A stretch of DNA of 64,000 nt from Cyanosarcina radialis HA8281-LM2 (lineage in GTDB: Bacteria > Cyanobacteriota > Cyanobacteriia > Cyanobacteriales > CCAP-1448): positions 1-64,000 of the forward strand of contig JAHHHA010000008.1 of the NCBI GenBank assembly GCA_019359615.1. Reading direction: 5' to 3'. Positions 34,758 to 43,464 of this stretch are shown here, piece by piece. The notes below the pieces were generated by a model, which worked only from the letters and a program-made list of their open reading frames with translations, ran no database searches and was not told the origin of the DNA. Position 1 is the first letter of the stretch; each line of letters starts with the position of its first letter. The translations under genes and the position numbers were made by a program.

Positions 34758-35240
34758 TCAATTCCGCTGCAAAACATACTTGAAATTACGCGGACCTGGA
34801 TACCCAGACAATTGAGCCAAAGTTTGTAAGTTCTCTACCCCACCTCTAGTGAGTCTGCCATTGATTTCCCAAGTTGGGAAAGATTTAATCCCCAACTGGA
34901 CGCAGAGAGCAGGGTTGGGATTTTGACCGTCGAGATCGCACTCGACGTAGGTAATTTGGCGAAATGCTTCTTTGCCAAACAGCATCTTTTGTTCGTGGCA
35001 GTGAGGACACCACCAAGCACCATACATCTTGACTCCGCTTTGTCTCAGATGTCGCGCCAAGCGGATTTCGTTGGCTCCAGAAGAGGTGGTAATCGGCCAA
35101 CCCACTCCTGGAGTCGGAGAATTAGATTGAGCGATCGCATTAGGATTTTTGACCCCAAGCTGCGATCGATTTGGGTTGAGATCGATATCTGTAGTCCCGA
35201 TCTGATTTACTAAAGCGATCGCCATTAAAAACATCTGCAT
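34758..35240 (-). CDS. Exported thioredoxin-like protein, paralog of the VKOR-fused domain
   Basis: A 160-residue protein: a hydrophobic N-terminus (MFLMAIALVNQIG) and spacer, then a thioredoxin-fold domain with WWCPHCHEQK, the CPHC active site. It ends KSFPTWEING and YPGPRNFKYVLQ. The domain is very close to the C-terminal domain of the gene just upstream (GAWWCPHC, FPTWEVKG, NFKY). The genes are 10 bases apart, so it is very likely one transcript. It probably acts as a thiol oxidoreductase of the lumen or periplasm alongside the VKOR protein. It lacks the last Cys of the fused version. Confidence 0.85.
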   Translation of the reverse strand: MQMFLMAIALVNQIGTTDIDLNPNRSQLGVKNPNAIAQSNSPTPGVGWPITTSSGANEIRLARHLRQSGVKMYGAWWCPHCHEQKMLFGKEAFRQITYVECDLDGQNPNPALCVQLGIKSFPTWEINGRLTRGGVENLQTLAQLSGYPGPRNFKYVLQRN

Positions 35241-35250
35241 GACTTTCTCC

Positions 35251-36237
35251 TCAACCTCCTGCTGGTCCGCAGTATTTAAAGTTAGTGGACCCTTGATAAC
35301 CAGATAGCTCGGCGAGTTTCTGCAATTTTTGCGTACCGCCTTCTACGAGCTTGCCCTTCACTTCCCAAGTAGGGAAGCCTTTAATCCCTACCTTGCTGCA
35401 AAGTTCTGGCTGTGGGTTTGTGCCTTGAGGGGCGCACTCGATGTAGTTGAATTCCTTATATGCTTCTTTGCCAAACATCTCTTTCTGTTCGTAACAGTGA
35501 GGACACCACCAAGCACCGTACATTTTGGCTCCTGTTTGTTTCAGATGCTTGGCTAAAGCAATTTCATCAGCACCAGAAGTGGTAGTAACCGGCCAGCCAG
35601 CAGGGGGTTGAGGTTTTTGTCTTTGTTCGATTGTTAGTTCGGGAAGAGGAGTGCAACCACTGGCTGATGGAGTTTCAGCAGTCGGTTTGGCGTATATGCC
35701 CACAGTCGCAATCAGCGTGAGCATCCCTACCACAATAGAGATGAAAAATAACTGACCGACATCTTCCCAATAACGACCGATGACAGCAAGTACCAACAGG
35801 CTCAAAGAAAAGACCGCAGAGGCAATACAGTAGGGACAGGGTGTTTTGAAGTAAAAAAGCAGCAGATACATTAAGTAACCGCTGAAGACAGCCATTGCTG
35901 TCCCCCCTGCTAGTAACAGCAGCCAAGTCCAATTTTCTAGATTTTTGCGGAGTACGATTTGCTCGTCCGATCGCACGGCTAAGGGTGCTAGGGCAAATAC
36001 TGCCATGCTGACATATGCCAAAAAACCGAACAAGGCTAGCGGCTGACCAAAAACAGTAGCATATTGGCTACCTAAAACCAAATCGCAACCAGTCGATCCA
36101 GCCAAACAAACGGCTTTACCACCCGATAGCTTTTGCCAAGTTAAATAACCAGTTACTAAAGCACCACAGATCGCGATCGCACCGATAATAATGCGCGACC
36201 AGCGATGAATCCAAGGAGTAGAACGTCGGCGAGTCAT
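35251..36237 (-). CDS. VKOR-thioredoxin fusion (disulfide bond formation)
   Basis: The protein makes disulfides in lumen/periplasmic proteins by passing electrons to quinone. The 328 residues give an N-terminal VKOR four-helix-bundle domain with the loop Cys pair in CLAGSTGC, the quinone-side CPYC motif in FKTPCPYCIASAVF and about five TM segments. A C-terminal thioredoxin domain holds GAWWCPHCYEQK and IKGFPTWEVKGKL. This fusion is the form known from Synechocystis/Synechococcus and the plastid LTO1 protein. It is followed at once by a stand-alone copy of its own thioredoxin domain. Confidence 0.95.
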   Translation of the reverse strand: MTRRRSTPWIHRWSRIIIGAIAICGALVTGYLTWQKLSGGKAVCLAGSTGCDLVLGSQYATVFGQPLALFGFLAYVSMAVFALAPLAVRSDEQIVLRKNLENWTWLLLLAGGTAMAVFSGYLMYLLLFYFKTPCPYCIASAVFSLSLLVLAVIGRYWEDVGQLFFISIVVGMLTLIATVGIYAKPTAETPSASGCTPLPELTIEQRQKPQPPAGWPVTTTSGADEIALAKHLKQTGAKMYGAWWCPHCYEQKEMFGKEAYKEFNYIECAPQGTNPQPELCSKVGIKGFPTWEVKGKLVEGGTQKLQKLAELSGYQGSTNFKYCGPAGG

Positions 36238-36240
36238 AAA

Positions 36241-36378
36241 AAAAGTGTTAAGTGTTGAGTGTTAAGTGAGGAGTTTAGGAGTTTAGAAGTTTAAGAGTAG
36301 GGGCGCAATGCATTGCGCCCGTACAGGAGTGTTGAGTTAATAGTTCTCATCTCGCCCTCCTCGCCCTCTTCCCCCTCT
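36241..36378. repeat. Composite repeat cassette 3, with a nested palindrome
   Basis: GTGTTAAGTGTTGAGTGTTA (36246 on) is interrupted by GAGGAGTTTAGG-type octamers and by the palindrome GGGCGCAATGCATTGCGCCC (36301-36320). It then resumes as GTGTTGAGTTAATAGTTCTC (36331 on) and ends in CATCTCGCCCTCCTCGCCCT tandem units. The core AGTTAATAGTTCTC matches the other cassettes, so the palindrome block looks inserted into a pre-existing cassette. Confidence 0.85.
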
Positions 36379-36380
36379 CC

Positions 36381-37229
36381 CTAAGATGTCATTTTCACCG
36401 AAGAAACTGTTTTCACCTCTGTCATAGCATTTAAACTGCGGCGGGTGGCTTCCACAAATTGACTGACGCGAATGGGATCTATAGGCAGATCGATCCGTCC
36501 TTGGCGCTTGAGGGAACTGGAGACGATGACACCATCAGCCGCTGGCAGTAAAGTCGCAATATTTTCCCAGTTGGCACCGCTGCCGATAAACACTGGCGTA
36601 CCTCTAGCCGCTGCACTCGCCAATTCTAAATCTTCTAAGCTAGGAGGACTGCCAGTTGCCCAGCCAGAGAGAATTACCGCGTCGGCTAGTCCCCGTTCGA
36701 TCGTCTCTTGAACGGCTGTGGTCAAATTGGGAGAACCTAACGGGCGGGCGTGTTTCACTAAGACATCAGCCAAAATTTTGACCTCGCTACCTAATTCCCG
36801 ACGATAGCGTAACAGTTGATGTGCCTGCCCTTCGATCAGTCCTTGATCGGTGGCCATAACGCCCGTTAGGACGTTAACGCGAATAAATTGAGCGTTGACG
36901 CAAGTAGCGATCGCCATGGCACTGCGGGCATCGTTGCGTAACACGTTAATTCCTATCGGTAGCGTGACTAGGTTCATCAGCCGCTGGACGATGAGAGTCA
37001 TGGCGCTGACTGTTGCCGGATCTACCAGATCTTTGGTAAAAGGGGCATCAAAAAAATTTTCGACCATAATGCCATTCACCCCGCCAGCAGCCAAGGCAGC
37101 GGCTTCCTGTTCGGCGCGATCGAGAACTGCTTTCAAACTGCCGCCCCAACGGGCAGAAGTCGGCAGAGGCAATAAATGCACTACACCGATAATGGGATTA
37201 GGGGTCTTGAAGATTTTGTGTAAATTCAC
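36381..37229 (-). CDS. btpA: BtpA-family photosystem I biogenesis protein
   Basis: BtpA is a thylakoid-associated protein needed to stabilise photosystem I reaction-centre proteins in Synechocystis, notably at low temperature. The 282-residue (beta/alpha)8 protein shows IIGVVHLLPLPTSARWGG near 13-30, GVNGIMVENFFDAPF near 51-65, VTLPIGINVLRNDARSAM near 93-110, GQAHQLLRYRRELG and SGWATGSPPSLEDL, then FIGSGANWENI. Members in other bacteria are predicted TIM-barrel enzymes. It is divergent from rimO. Confidence 0.95.
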   Translation of the reverse strand: MNLHKIFKTPNPIIGVVHLLPLPTSARWGGSLKAVLDRAEQEAAALAAGGVNGIMVENFFDAPFTKDLVDPATVSAMTLIVQRLMNLVTLPIGINVLRNDARSAMAIATCVNAQFIRVNVLTGVMATDQGLIEGQAHQLLRYRRELGSEVKILADVLVKHARPLGSPNLTTAVQETIERGLADAVILSGWATGSPPSLEDLELASAAARGTPVFIGSGANWENIATLLPAADGVIVSSSLKRQGRIDLPIDPIRVSQFVEATRRSLNAMTEVKTVSSVKMTS

Positions 37230-37382
37230 GTCTCATCAAACTTAAAAAACGGGGGGCGAGACAGGAGAGTTTTTTGAGCCTTCATCCTTACCGAAACCAA
37301 GCTGCAATAAAACTATATTAAAATGATCGATTGCGGGCCATCCAAAGAATTTAACACTATTTAGGCACAAACATATAACTGC

Positions 37383-38699
37383 ATGGGCAACAAGCCAACG
37401 ATCGCGATCTCTCACTTGGGGTGCGAAAAAAACCGGATCGATACCGAACATATGCTGGGTTTATTAGTCCAAGCAGGGTATCAGGTCGATGCTAATGAAG
37501 AATTAGCCGATTACGTCATTGTCAACACTTGCAGTTTTATTGAAGCGGCGCGGCAAGAATCCGTGCGGACGCTGGTTGAATTAGCCGAAGCTAACAAAAA
37601 AATTGTGATTGCTGGCTGTATGGCGCAACACTTTCAGGAACAACTGTTGGAGGAATTACCAGAAGCGGTAGCTGTAGTAGGAACTGGGAACTATCATCAA
37701 ATTGTCGAGGCGATCGAACGGGTAGAAACAGGCGATCGCGTTAAGCTAATTTCGGCCGAACCGACTTATATTGCCGACGAAACTACCCCTCGCTATCGAA
37801 CTACCTCAGAAGGGGTGGCTTACTTGCGGGTAGCCGAAGGCTGCGATTATCGCTGTGCTTTCTGTATCATTCCTCATTTGCGGGGCAATCAGCGATCGCG
37901 ATCGATCGAGTCGATCGTAACTGAAGCCCAACAGCTTGCGGATGAAGGCGTTCAGGAATTAATTTTAATCTCCCAAATTACCACCAACTACGGTTTAGAT
38001 CTTTACGGCGAACCGAAACTGGCAGAACTTTTACGCGCTTTGGGTAAAGTCGATATTCCTTGGATTCGGATGCACTACGCCTATCCGACGGGTTTAACGC
38101 CCAAAGTTATGGCGGCGATTAAAGAGACTCCCAACGTTTTGCCTTATCTGGATCTACCCTTACAGCATTCCCATCCAGAAATTCTGCGGACTATGAACCG
38201 GCCTTGGCAAGGGCGAGTAAACGATCGCATTATCGAAGAAATTAAAACTGCCCTGCCCGATGCCGTTCTCAGAACCACTTTTATCGTCGGGTTTCCAGGA
38301 GAAACCGAAGAGCATTTCGAGCATTTACTCCAATTCGTCGATCGTCACGAGTTCGACCACGTAGGAGTTTTTACCTTTTCCCCAGAAGAAGGAACGCCAG
38401 CTTACAACTTGCCTAACCAAATTCCTCAAGAAGTGATGGAAGAACGTCAAGCCGCTTTAATGGCAGTTCAACAACCCATCTCTTTGCAGAAAAATCAAGC
38501 CGAGGTGGGTAAGGTAGTTGACGTGCTGATCGAGCAAGAGAACCCTGCTACAGGGGAATTTATCGGTCGTTCGGCCAGATTTGCCCCAGAAGTCGATGGT
38601 CTGGTTTACGTCCGAGGGGAAGCTAGATTGGCCGCGATCGTCCCTGTAGAAATTCAAGCTGCTGACGTTTACGATCTTTATGGCGAGGTAATAAATTAA
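37383..38699 (+). CDS. rimO: Ribosomal protein S12 methylthiotransferase
   Basis: RimO adds a methylthio group to Asp of ribosomal protein S12. The 438 residues have the N-terminal UPF0004 domain with its three Cys ([33 protein letters not shown]). The radical SAM CxxxCxxC follows in [20 protein letters not shown] (about 154-173), then [19 protein letters not shown] and a C-terminal TRAM domain ([20 protein letters not shown]). [10 protein letters not shown] distinguishes RimO from MiaB. Start ATG 37383; divergent from btpA across about 150 bases. Confidence 0.96.
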   Translation: MGNKPTIAISHLGCEKNRIDTEHMLGLLVQAGYQVDANEELADYVIVNTCSFIEAARQESVRTLVELAEANKKIVIAGCMAQHFQEQLLEELPEAVAVVGTGNYHQIVEAIERVETGDRVKLISAEPTYIADETTPRYRTTSEGVAYLRVAEGCDYRCAFCIIPHLRGNQRSRSIESIVTEAQQLADEGVQELILISQITTNYGLDLYGEPKLAELLRALGKVDIPWIRMHYAYPTGLTPKVMAAIKETPNVLPYLDLPLQHSHPEILRTMNRPWQGRVNDRIIEEIKTALPDAVLRTTFIVGFPGETEEHFEHLLQFVDRHEFDHVGVFTFSPEEGTPAYNLPNQIPQEVMEERQAALMAVQQPISLQKNQAEVGKVVDVLIEQENPATGEFIGRSARFAPEVDGLVYVRGEARLAAIVPVEIQAADVYDLYGEVIN

Positions 38700-38704
38700 G
38701 TTTG

Positions 38705-38905
38705 AGCTAGTAGGTTGGGTTGAGCTTGCGAAACCCAACATTTTCATGGTATGCAGAAACCCAACATTTTCATAGTATTGAGTTTCTATTTCTATTCGAT
38801 CGCGGCGATATTGCACGGGGTTGATAAATATAATTATTTGGTCTATGAATTCTTTGGTTGCTGTTGGGTTTCACTCCGTTCAACCCAACCTACGAGATCC
38901 GCGAT
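38705..38905. repeat. AACCCAAC-type repeats
   Basis: GTTGGGTTGAGCTTGCGAAA-CCCAAC (about 38713-38739) and AAACCCAACATTTTCATAGT (38757 on) are near repeats of each other, and GTTGGGTTTCACTCCGTTCA-ACCCAACC (38862-38889) is an inverted repeat. The same motif occurs at 250-285. No gene is supported between rimO and the pentapeptide gene. Confidence 0.7.
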
Positions 38906-38947
38906 CGCACTAGGGCCTACAATATTTGCGATCGTACTGAGCCAAAT

Positions 38948-39442
38948 TCATCTGGTGTATCTAGGACCAACGACTTGACCTCCGGGCAGTCTGGTTTCCC
39001 AGAGGAGAACGCCATCCATCTGGAAAATATCGATATTCTTAGCTCCCATCAAGGTATGAGCCAGGATAGCTCGACTCAAGTCAGCTTGGAACAAGTCAGT
39101 CTCCCTCAAGATAGCACTGGTCAAATTGGCATCATCCAAACTAGCCTGCCTCATGTCAGCACTACTCAAGTTAGCCTCACTCAAGTTAGCTCCAGTCAAA
39201 ATAGCATTTCGCAGATTAGTACCTATCAAAATAGCTTGGATCAAGCTGGCACCAAACAGGTTGGCGCTACTCAAGTTGGCACCAGTCAAATCCGCCGAGC
39301 GAAGATCGGCCCCTCTCAGGATAATTTCTCTCAGGTTAGTATTTCTCAAATCTGCTCTAGTGAAACTACCGGAACGCAAGTCAATTCCACTGAAATCTCT
39401 TTCCCCAGCAGCATAATTTCTCAACAATTCCTCAACAGTCAT
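38948..39442 (-). CDS. Pentapeptide-repeat protein
   Basis: About 22 tandem A(D/N)LxX pentapeptides fill residues 20-155 (FTRADLRNTNLREIILRGAD, LRSADLTGANLSSANLFGAS and so on). They form a right-handed quadrilateral beta-helix. The N-terminus MTVEELLRNYAAGERDFSGI is the usual short helix. The protein is cytosolic with no signal peptide and no fused domain. Functions in this family range from gyrase protection to unknown; nothing here narrows it. Long open frames on the opposite strand are mirror images of the repeat. Confidence 0.92.
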   Translation of the reverse strand: MTVEELLRNYAAGERDFSGIDLRSGSFTRADLRNTNLREIILRGADLRSADLTGANLSSANLFGASLIQAILIGTNLRNAILTGANLSEANLSSADMRQASLDDANLTSAILRETDLFQADLSRAILAHTLMGAKNIDIFQMDGVLLWETRLPGGQVVGPRYTR

Positions 39443-39562
39443 AATACCTCTCCCAACGAATCTGCTCGCCCCCTCTCCCTCTCTCCTTCTCCCCCCTCTT
39501 TCCGCTCCCCTCTCTCCTGAGATACTCTGGTAATAAGAGCGATCGAATATGGGAGACTCTAA

Positions 39563-40168
39563 ATGCTAGAAAATCGTGACTACACCCTCATCATCGATAA
39601 AAGTGGCAGTATGTCGATTAAAGACCAGCCGGGGGGGAAAAGTCGCTGGCAGGCGATGCAGGAGTCGGCCCTAGCGGTGGCCAGCAAATGCGAAGAATTC
39701 GATCCAGATGGCATTACGGTTTACTTATTTTCCGGCAAATTCAAACGCTATGATAACGTTACCTCTAACAAAGTCGGCCAAATTTTCCACGAAAACGAGC
39801 CTTCGGGGCGTACTGACTTAGCTAGCGTGCTTGCAGATGCAGCTAATAGTTACTTGCAGCGAAAAGCTAACCATCAAACTAAGCCCAATGGAGAGACAAT
39901 TTTAGTAGTGACAGATGGAGAACCAGACGATCGCAAAGCTGTGATGAAGGTAATTATCGAAACCTCGCGGCGGATCGATCGAGATGAAGAATTAGCAATT
40001 TCCTTTATTCAAGTTGGCAACGATTCCGATGCTACCAAGTTTCTCAAGGTTTTGGATGACGAACTTCAAAGTGCTGGGGCCAAGTTTGACATTGTAGATA
40101 CGATCGCAATTGACGATATGGAAGACATGACCCTCACTGAAGTATTGCTGAACGCAATTACTGACTGA
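39563..40168 (+). CDS. von Willebrand factor A domain protein
   Basis: A 201-residue single-domain vWA protein. The complete metal-ion-dependent adhesion site is present: DKSGSMS at residues 12-18 (DxSxS), the Thr of GRTDLASVL near 92, and VVTDGEPDD near 115. There is no TM helix or signal peptide, so it acts in the cytoplasm as a metal-dependent protein-binding module. The next gene starts 37 bases downstream, and a metallophosphoesterase and Ser/Thr kinase follow on the other strand. It is most like stand-alone bacterial vWA proteins of stress systems (TerY type is only a possibility). Confidence 0.88.
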   Translation: MLENRDYTLIIDKSGSMSIKDQPGGKSRWQAMQESALAVASKCEEFDPDGITVYLFSGKFKRYDNVTSNKVGQIFHENEPSGRTDLASVLADAANSYLQRKANHQTKPNGETILVVTDGEPDDRKAVMKVIIETSRRIDRDEELAISFIQVGNDSDATKFLKVLDDELQSAGAKFDIVDTIAIDDMEDMTLTEVLLNAITD

Positions 40169-40205
40169 AGAATTATGAATTATGAAAGATGAGGGATAAA
40201 TAATT

Positions 40206-40658
40206 ATGGAATCGATCGACGATCTACTATCTCAAATCAAATCTGAATATGAGGAAAAAAAGCAACCTCAAGAAGTGAAAAAACAGCCGTCATTCTTAGA
40301 CGAGCAAACTATTCACGAACTAAAAAACACGACTAGCTATCAACCGCCCTCGTCATGGCAAAACTATGACGCATCATCTGCTGATAACAGTTTAATTGCA
40401 GAGGTTAAAGCTGAGTTTGCAGCCCAACAGCAAGCTGAAGAACAACAAAGACAGCAGCGGCTCAAAGAAGAACAACTACGACAAGAACAGAAAAAACAAG
40501 AACAAAAGCAGATGCTAGCTAAGCAAGCTGAAGCCTGGTTAAAGAAATTAGATCCTCGTTCGTCAGAAGGGCTGTGGTTTGAAGAGTTTGCTTATTCCTA
40601 TCCTTCTAAATTAGAGGCAGCGATCGACTACTTGCAAGCCTTGCAGGAAACCCCTTAA
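40206..40658 (+). CDS. Small charged coiled-coil protein, possibly Slr1339-like
   Basis: 150 residues. It begins MESIDDLLSQIKSEYEEKKQ and repeats a similar phrase at NSLIAEVKAEFAAQQQAEEQ, giving two DxLxxxxKxE(Y/F) motifs. A Gln/Glu/Lys-rich helix (about 65-108) and a conserved-looking end follow (WLKKLDPRSSEGLWFEEFAY). The layout recalls the cyanobacterial Slr1339 salt-stress family, but this is recollection only. It lies 37 bases after the vWA gene and is likely co-transcribed. Its last four bases overlap the convergent phosphoesterase gene. Confidence 0.7.
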   Translation: MESIDDLLSQIKSEYEEKKQPQEVKKQPSFLDEQTIHELKNTTSYQPPSSWQNYDASSADNSLIAEVKAEFAAQQQAEEQQRQQRLKEEQLRQEQKKQEQKQMLAKQAEAWLKKLDPRSSEGLWFEEFAYSYPSKLEAAIDYLQALQETP

Positions 40659-41485
40659 TCTATAATATTACGGAAATTTCCATCTGATGTGGCGCGAAAT
40701 ATAGCGATTGCATCGTCACCTTGACTGACATTTGCGAGACAATATATTGCTGTATTCGTACCGTCTCCAGTAACAATTTTAGTCTGGTATTTATAGTGCA
40801 TATGACCGCACAATACTAGCTTTGGTGCCAGCAAATCGATCGATATTCGAGCATATTCATTGCCAACTTCACTAAAATTACTGTCACAAGTTATTTCCTT
40901 GAAGCTCTGAATTTCGTTACAATTGATTATATTGGCAGGCCATTCATGTAACAACAATATATCTACTTTTTTATAGTCAAGTAGCTGAAGAATATCCTCT
41001 TCATTAAAGTAGATATACTCTTTATTTGAGAGTATTGAAATATTTTCAATACTCGGTCTAGATATCCTAAATTTACTTTCTTGATAAATTCCTGATAAGC
41101 CAGCAATTTTTATTGTTTCGATAACTTTACTGCCAACTCTACCTAAGTAGTAGCAGTTTTCGGCAATTTTCGCTCCATTAGGCATTCGATCGAGAAAACC
41201 ATAAGGCTCGTGATTGCCACCTATAAAATAAATCGGCCAAGGGAAAGCTGCTTTTTTATTGTAAAAATCTGGAAAATCGCCTAATTTTTTATACTTTTTT
41301 GGTGCTGCCATAGTAAGCAAATCGGCTTCATTACGGTTAGGTTCAAAGTCTCCAACTTGCAGCACGAAATCAAACCGATCTTTGACAATTGATTCCCATT
41401 TCTTCAACAGTTCGATCGTGTAGCGAATATGTCCGTGAATGTCACCAACAACTGCGAATAATATATCTGTTGATTTGCCCGACAC
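40655..41485 (-). CDS. Calcineurin-like metallophosphoesterase
   Basis: Two-metal phosphoesterase. All motifs of the family are visible: VVGDIHGH near 12-19, VGDFEPNRNE near 44, GGNHEPYG near 88, LLLHEWPANI near 178 and CGHMHYKYQ near 230. The 276-residue protein has no signal peptide. Its substrate (phosphoprotein, nucleotide or nucleic acid) is not evident. It lies between a vWA module (convergent) and a Ser/Thr kinase gene upstream on the same strand (126 bases away), so a role in removing kinase-added phosphate is an attractive inference. Confidence 0.88.
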   Translation of the reverse strand: MSGKSTDILFAVVGDIHGHIRYTIELLKKWESIVKDRFDFVLQVGDFEPNRNEADLLTMAAPKKYKKLGDFPDFYNKKAAFPWPIYFIGGNHEPYGFLDRMPNGAKIAENCYYLGRVGSKVIETIKIAGLSGIYQESKFRISRPSIENISILSNKEYIYFNEEDILQLLDYKKVDILLLHEWPANIINCNEIQSFKEITCDSNFSEVGNEYARISIDLLAPKLVLCGHMHYKYQTKIVTGDGTNTAIYCLANVSQGDDAIAIFRATSDGNFRNIID

Positions 41486-41511
41486 GATCGCTAAGTATAG
41501 GTAATAACTGG

Positions 41512-41611
41512 AAGTTTCGAGAGTTGAGAAATTAGAAGCTTCTAAAATTCTGAACTCCTGTTGGCGTAGCCTGCGCTCGGCGCATACTCCTGAACTTCTG
41601 AACTTCTCATT
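41512..41611. repeat. Octamer repeat debris
   Basis: GAACTCCTGTTGGCGTAGCC, GCGCTCGGCGCATACTCCTG then AACTTCTGAACTTCTC. A GAACTTCT tandem is split by a GGCGTAGCC-type dispersed repeat, similar to the arrangement at 55639-55712. Confidence 0.6.
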
Positions 41612-41612
41612 C

Positions 41613-43205
41613 TTACAATACTTCCAATTTCCTCAACACTTGAGGTTTGAGCCGCTCGAATTCTTCCTTGAGAAGCTTTTTGCTCATTTTAGATTGACCG
41701 CTCGCTCCCGCCGTTCTGCTAGTAGTTATCCATTCCAATAACATGGGACGTTGTTTTGATGGAACTGTTAAATTCATTACGTAAGCGCAACGTTCTGGTT
41801 TTTCTAAACTGAAGAATAACAGGCGATAACTACCAACTTTTTCTAACAATTGAGTTAGTTCTTGCCCCATAGAACTTTTGAGATCTAGATAGCAAGGTAG
41901 CCATCTAGGACCTTGTTGCGGATTGTATAAAGCTGTAATCCACAACATCATCGGATGAGGAGAGGGCAAAAATAGAAATTGCTTATAGGGGTTGTAAGAG
42001 TTACTTCGCCGACGACCTTCAATCTCTTCTTGAGACAACATTACCCACAAACTGGGTACAGATTCCTGGTGATTGCGCAGGATATGAGGAAAGACAATTT
42101 CCGCTTTCGGTTTATCTGACGGCCAAGAAGCTTTGTAACAAATGTCATCAATTGAAAGATAGAGAGTTTCTCTGGTAGGCTGAGTAGATTGAGTAGCCGA
42201 TTTAGATTGAGAAACCTTTTTAGTTTCCTTGACTTTTTCCTTTTCTGGTTCCTTTATGGGTTCGACTTGAGGTGGTTTTTCAGGGGCTTTTTCTTCGATC
42301 GCTTCTCGAAGTTGCGTCGGCTTGCTAGCAATTTCAGTTTCTATAATTTGGAGAATTTCACTTATACTTTGGGGCCGCTTGTCCTTGGCTTTAGCTAAAC
42401 ATTTCATTACCATGTCAGCTATCGGTTTAGGAAATCTGAAATTAGCATCGATCGACTCAAACGATCGAGGTGGTTGGTAGTGGTGAACTTTATACCAACT
42501 GCCAAAAGAGTGAGTATCTGCCCTCAGAGGAATTTCCCCGGTGAGCATCTCAAACATCATCACTCCCAAGCTGTAAATGTCGGAGCGATTGTCTAATTCT
42601 TTGCCCTCCATTTGTTCTGGCGAGCAATAAGCTAAAGTGCCCTTAAAGGAGTGGGTAGCCTCTTCTTCTGCTTGCAGTTTGGCAATCCCAAAGTCGAGAA
42701 CCTTAACTAGTTCTCCAAAACTTAAATCTTGAACCACCAGGATGTTGCTGGGCTTGATATCCCTGTGAATTACTGGATACAGTTTGTTGTCCATGAAGAT
42801 CCCGTGATGGGCGGACTGCAACCCCAAACAGATCTGGCGGACCAAACTCAAAAATCGAGGCATCGTCAGAGATTCTTTTTTGATGACATCTCTAATACTG
42901 TCTCCCTTGAGGAATTCCATGACGTAAAAGGGCGTTTCGGTAAAGTCGTCTACGCCATAATCTCGAACTCGAATGATGTGAATGCTGCGTTCGCCTAGTT
43001 GCGCCGATATCTTAGCTTCTCGCTCGAAGCGATCGCGGGCTTTCTTACTAATAACTGTTTGAGAGAGAAACTTAACGGCTACTATCACCCCTCCCAAGTT
43101 GTTATCTTGGGCTTGATACACCCGACCCATTGCCCCTTTACCTATCAACTCTCCTAGTTGATAGCGATTGGAAAGTAAGCGACCGTAGTAAGGATCTTTG
43201 CTCAT
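41613..43205 (-). CDS. Ser/Thr protein kinase with unique C-terminal domain
   Basis: The kinase domain (about 1-285) has GKGAMGRVY, AVKFLSQ, HRDIKPSNIL, LDFGIAKL and GTLAYCSPEQM, so it should be active. A highly charged linker follows (PEKPPQVEPIKEPEKEKVKE) near 303-345. The last 185 residues form a soluble domain (ETLYLSIDDICYKASWPSD ... LLFFSLEKPERCAYVMNLT) that recurs in cyanobacterial kinases but has no known function. No TM helix: this is a cytosolic kinase, unlike the two at 23-27 kb. It is upstream of the phosphoesterase on the same strand. Confidence 0.92.
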   Translation of the reverse strand: MSKDPYYGRLLSNRYQLGELIGKGAMGRVYQAQDNNLGGVIVAVKFLSQTVISKKARDRFEREAKISAQLGERSIHIIRVRDYGVDDFTETPFYVMEFLKGDSIRDVIKKESLTMPRFLSLVRQICLGLQSAHHGIFMDNKLYPVIHRDIKPSNILVVQDLSFGELVKVLDFGIAKLQAEEEATHSFKGTLAYCSPEQMEGKELDNRSDIYSLGVMMFEMLTGEIPLRADTHSFGSWYKVHHYQPPRSFESIDANFRFPKPIADMVMKCLAKAKDKRPQSISEILQIIETEIASKPTQLREAIEEKAPEKPPQVEPIKEPEKEKVKETKKVSQSKSATQSTQPTRETLYLSIDDICYKASWPSDKPKAEIVFPHILRNHQESVPSLWVMLSQEEIEGRRRSNSYNPYKQFLFLPSPHPMMLWITALYNPQQGPRWLPCYLDLKSSMGQELTQLLEKVGSYRLLFFSLEKPERCAYVMNLTVPSKQRPMLLEWITTSRTAGASGQSKMSKKLLKEEFERLKPQVLRKLEVL

Positions 43206-43464
43206 TTGTAAGGCTCTAAAACCAATTAGTCTTTCAGACTAGCGAAAATCAAAAATCTCGGTTGACCTAAGACTATAAGAATAATTTCGATAGTAGCTAG
43301 TAAATATTCTTCCCAAGAATGCCTGTTTGCTAACTCTTAAATTATGAACCTTTCTGACATGACCGTGGAAAACCCCGATCCGATCGCGGACGATTTTTCG
43401 CTCTCAGGCTTTGTCAGTACCTTACTTTAGCTGGTGTAGCCCTTTTGTCGCCCATATTGTCAGG

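Noticed and set aside
34594-34815. 73-residue + strand frame after the Rpn gene
   Set aside because: Overlaps the thioredoxin-like gene on the other strand and has no ribosome site or motif.
38858-39520. Long + strand frame rich in SxxQVS repeats as a gene
   Set aside because: It is the mirror image of the pentapeptide-repeat gene on the minus strand, which has a proper start and family pattern.
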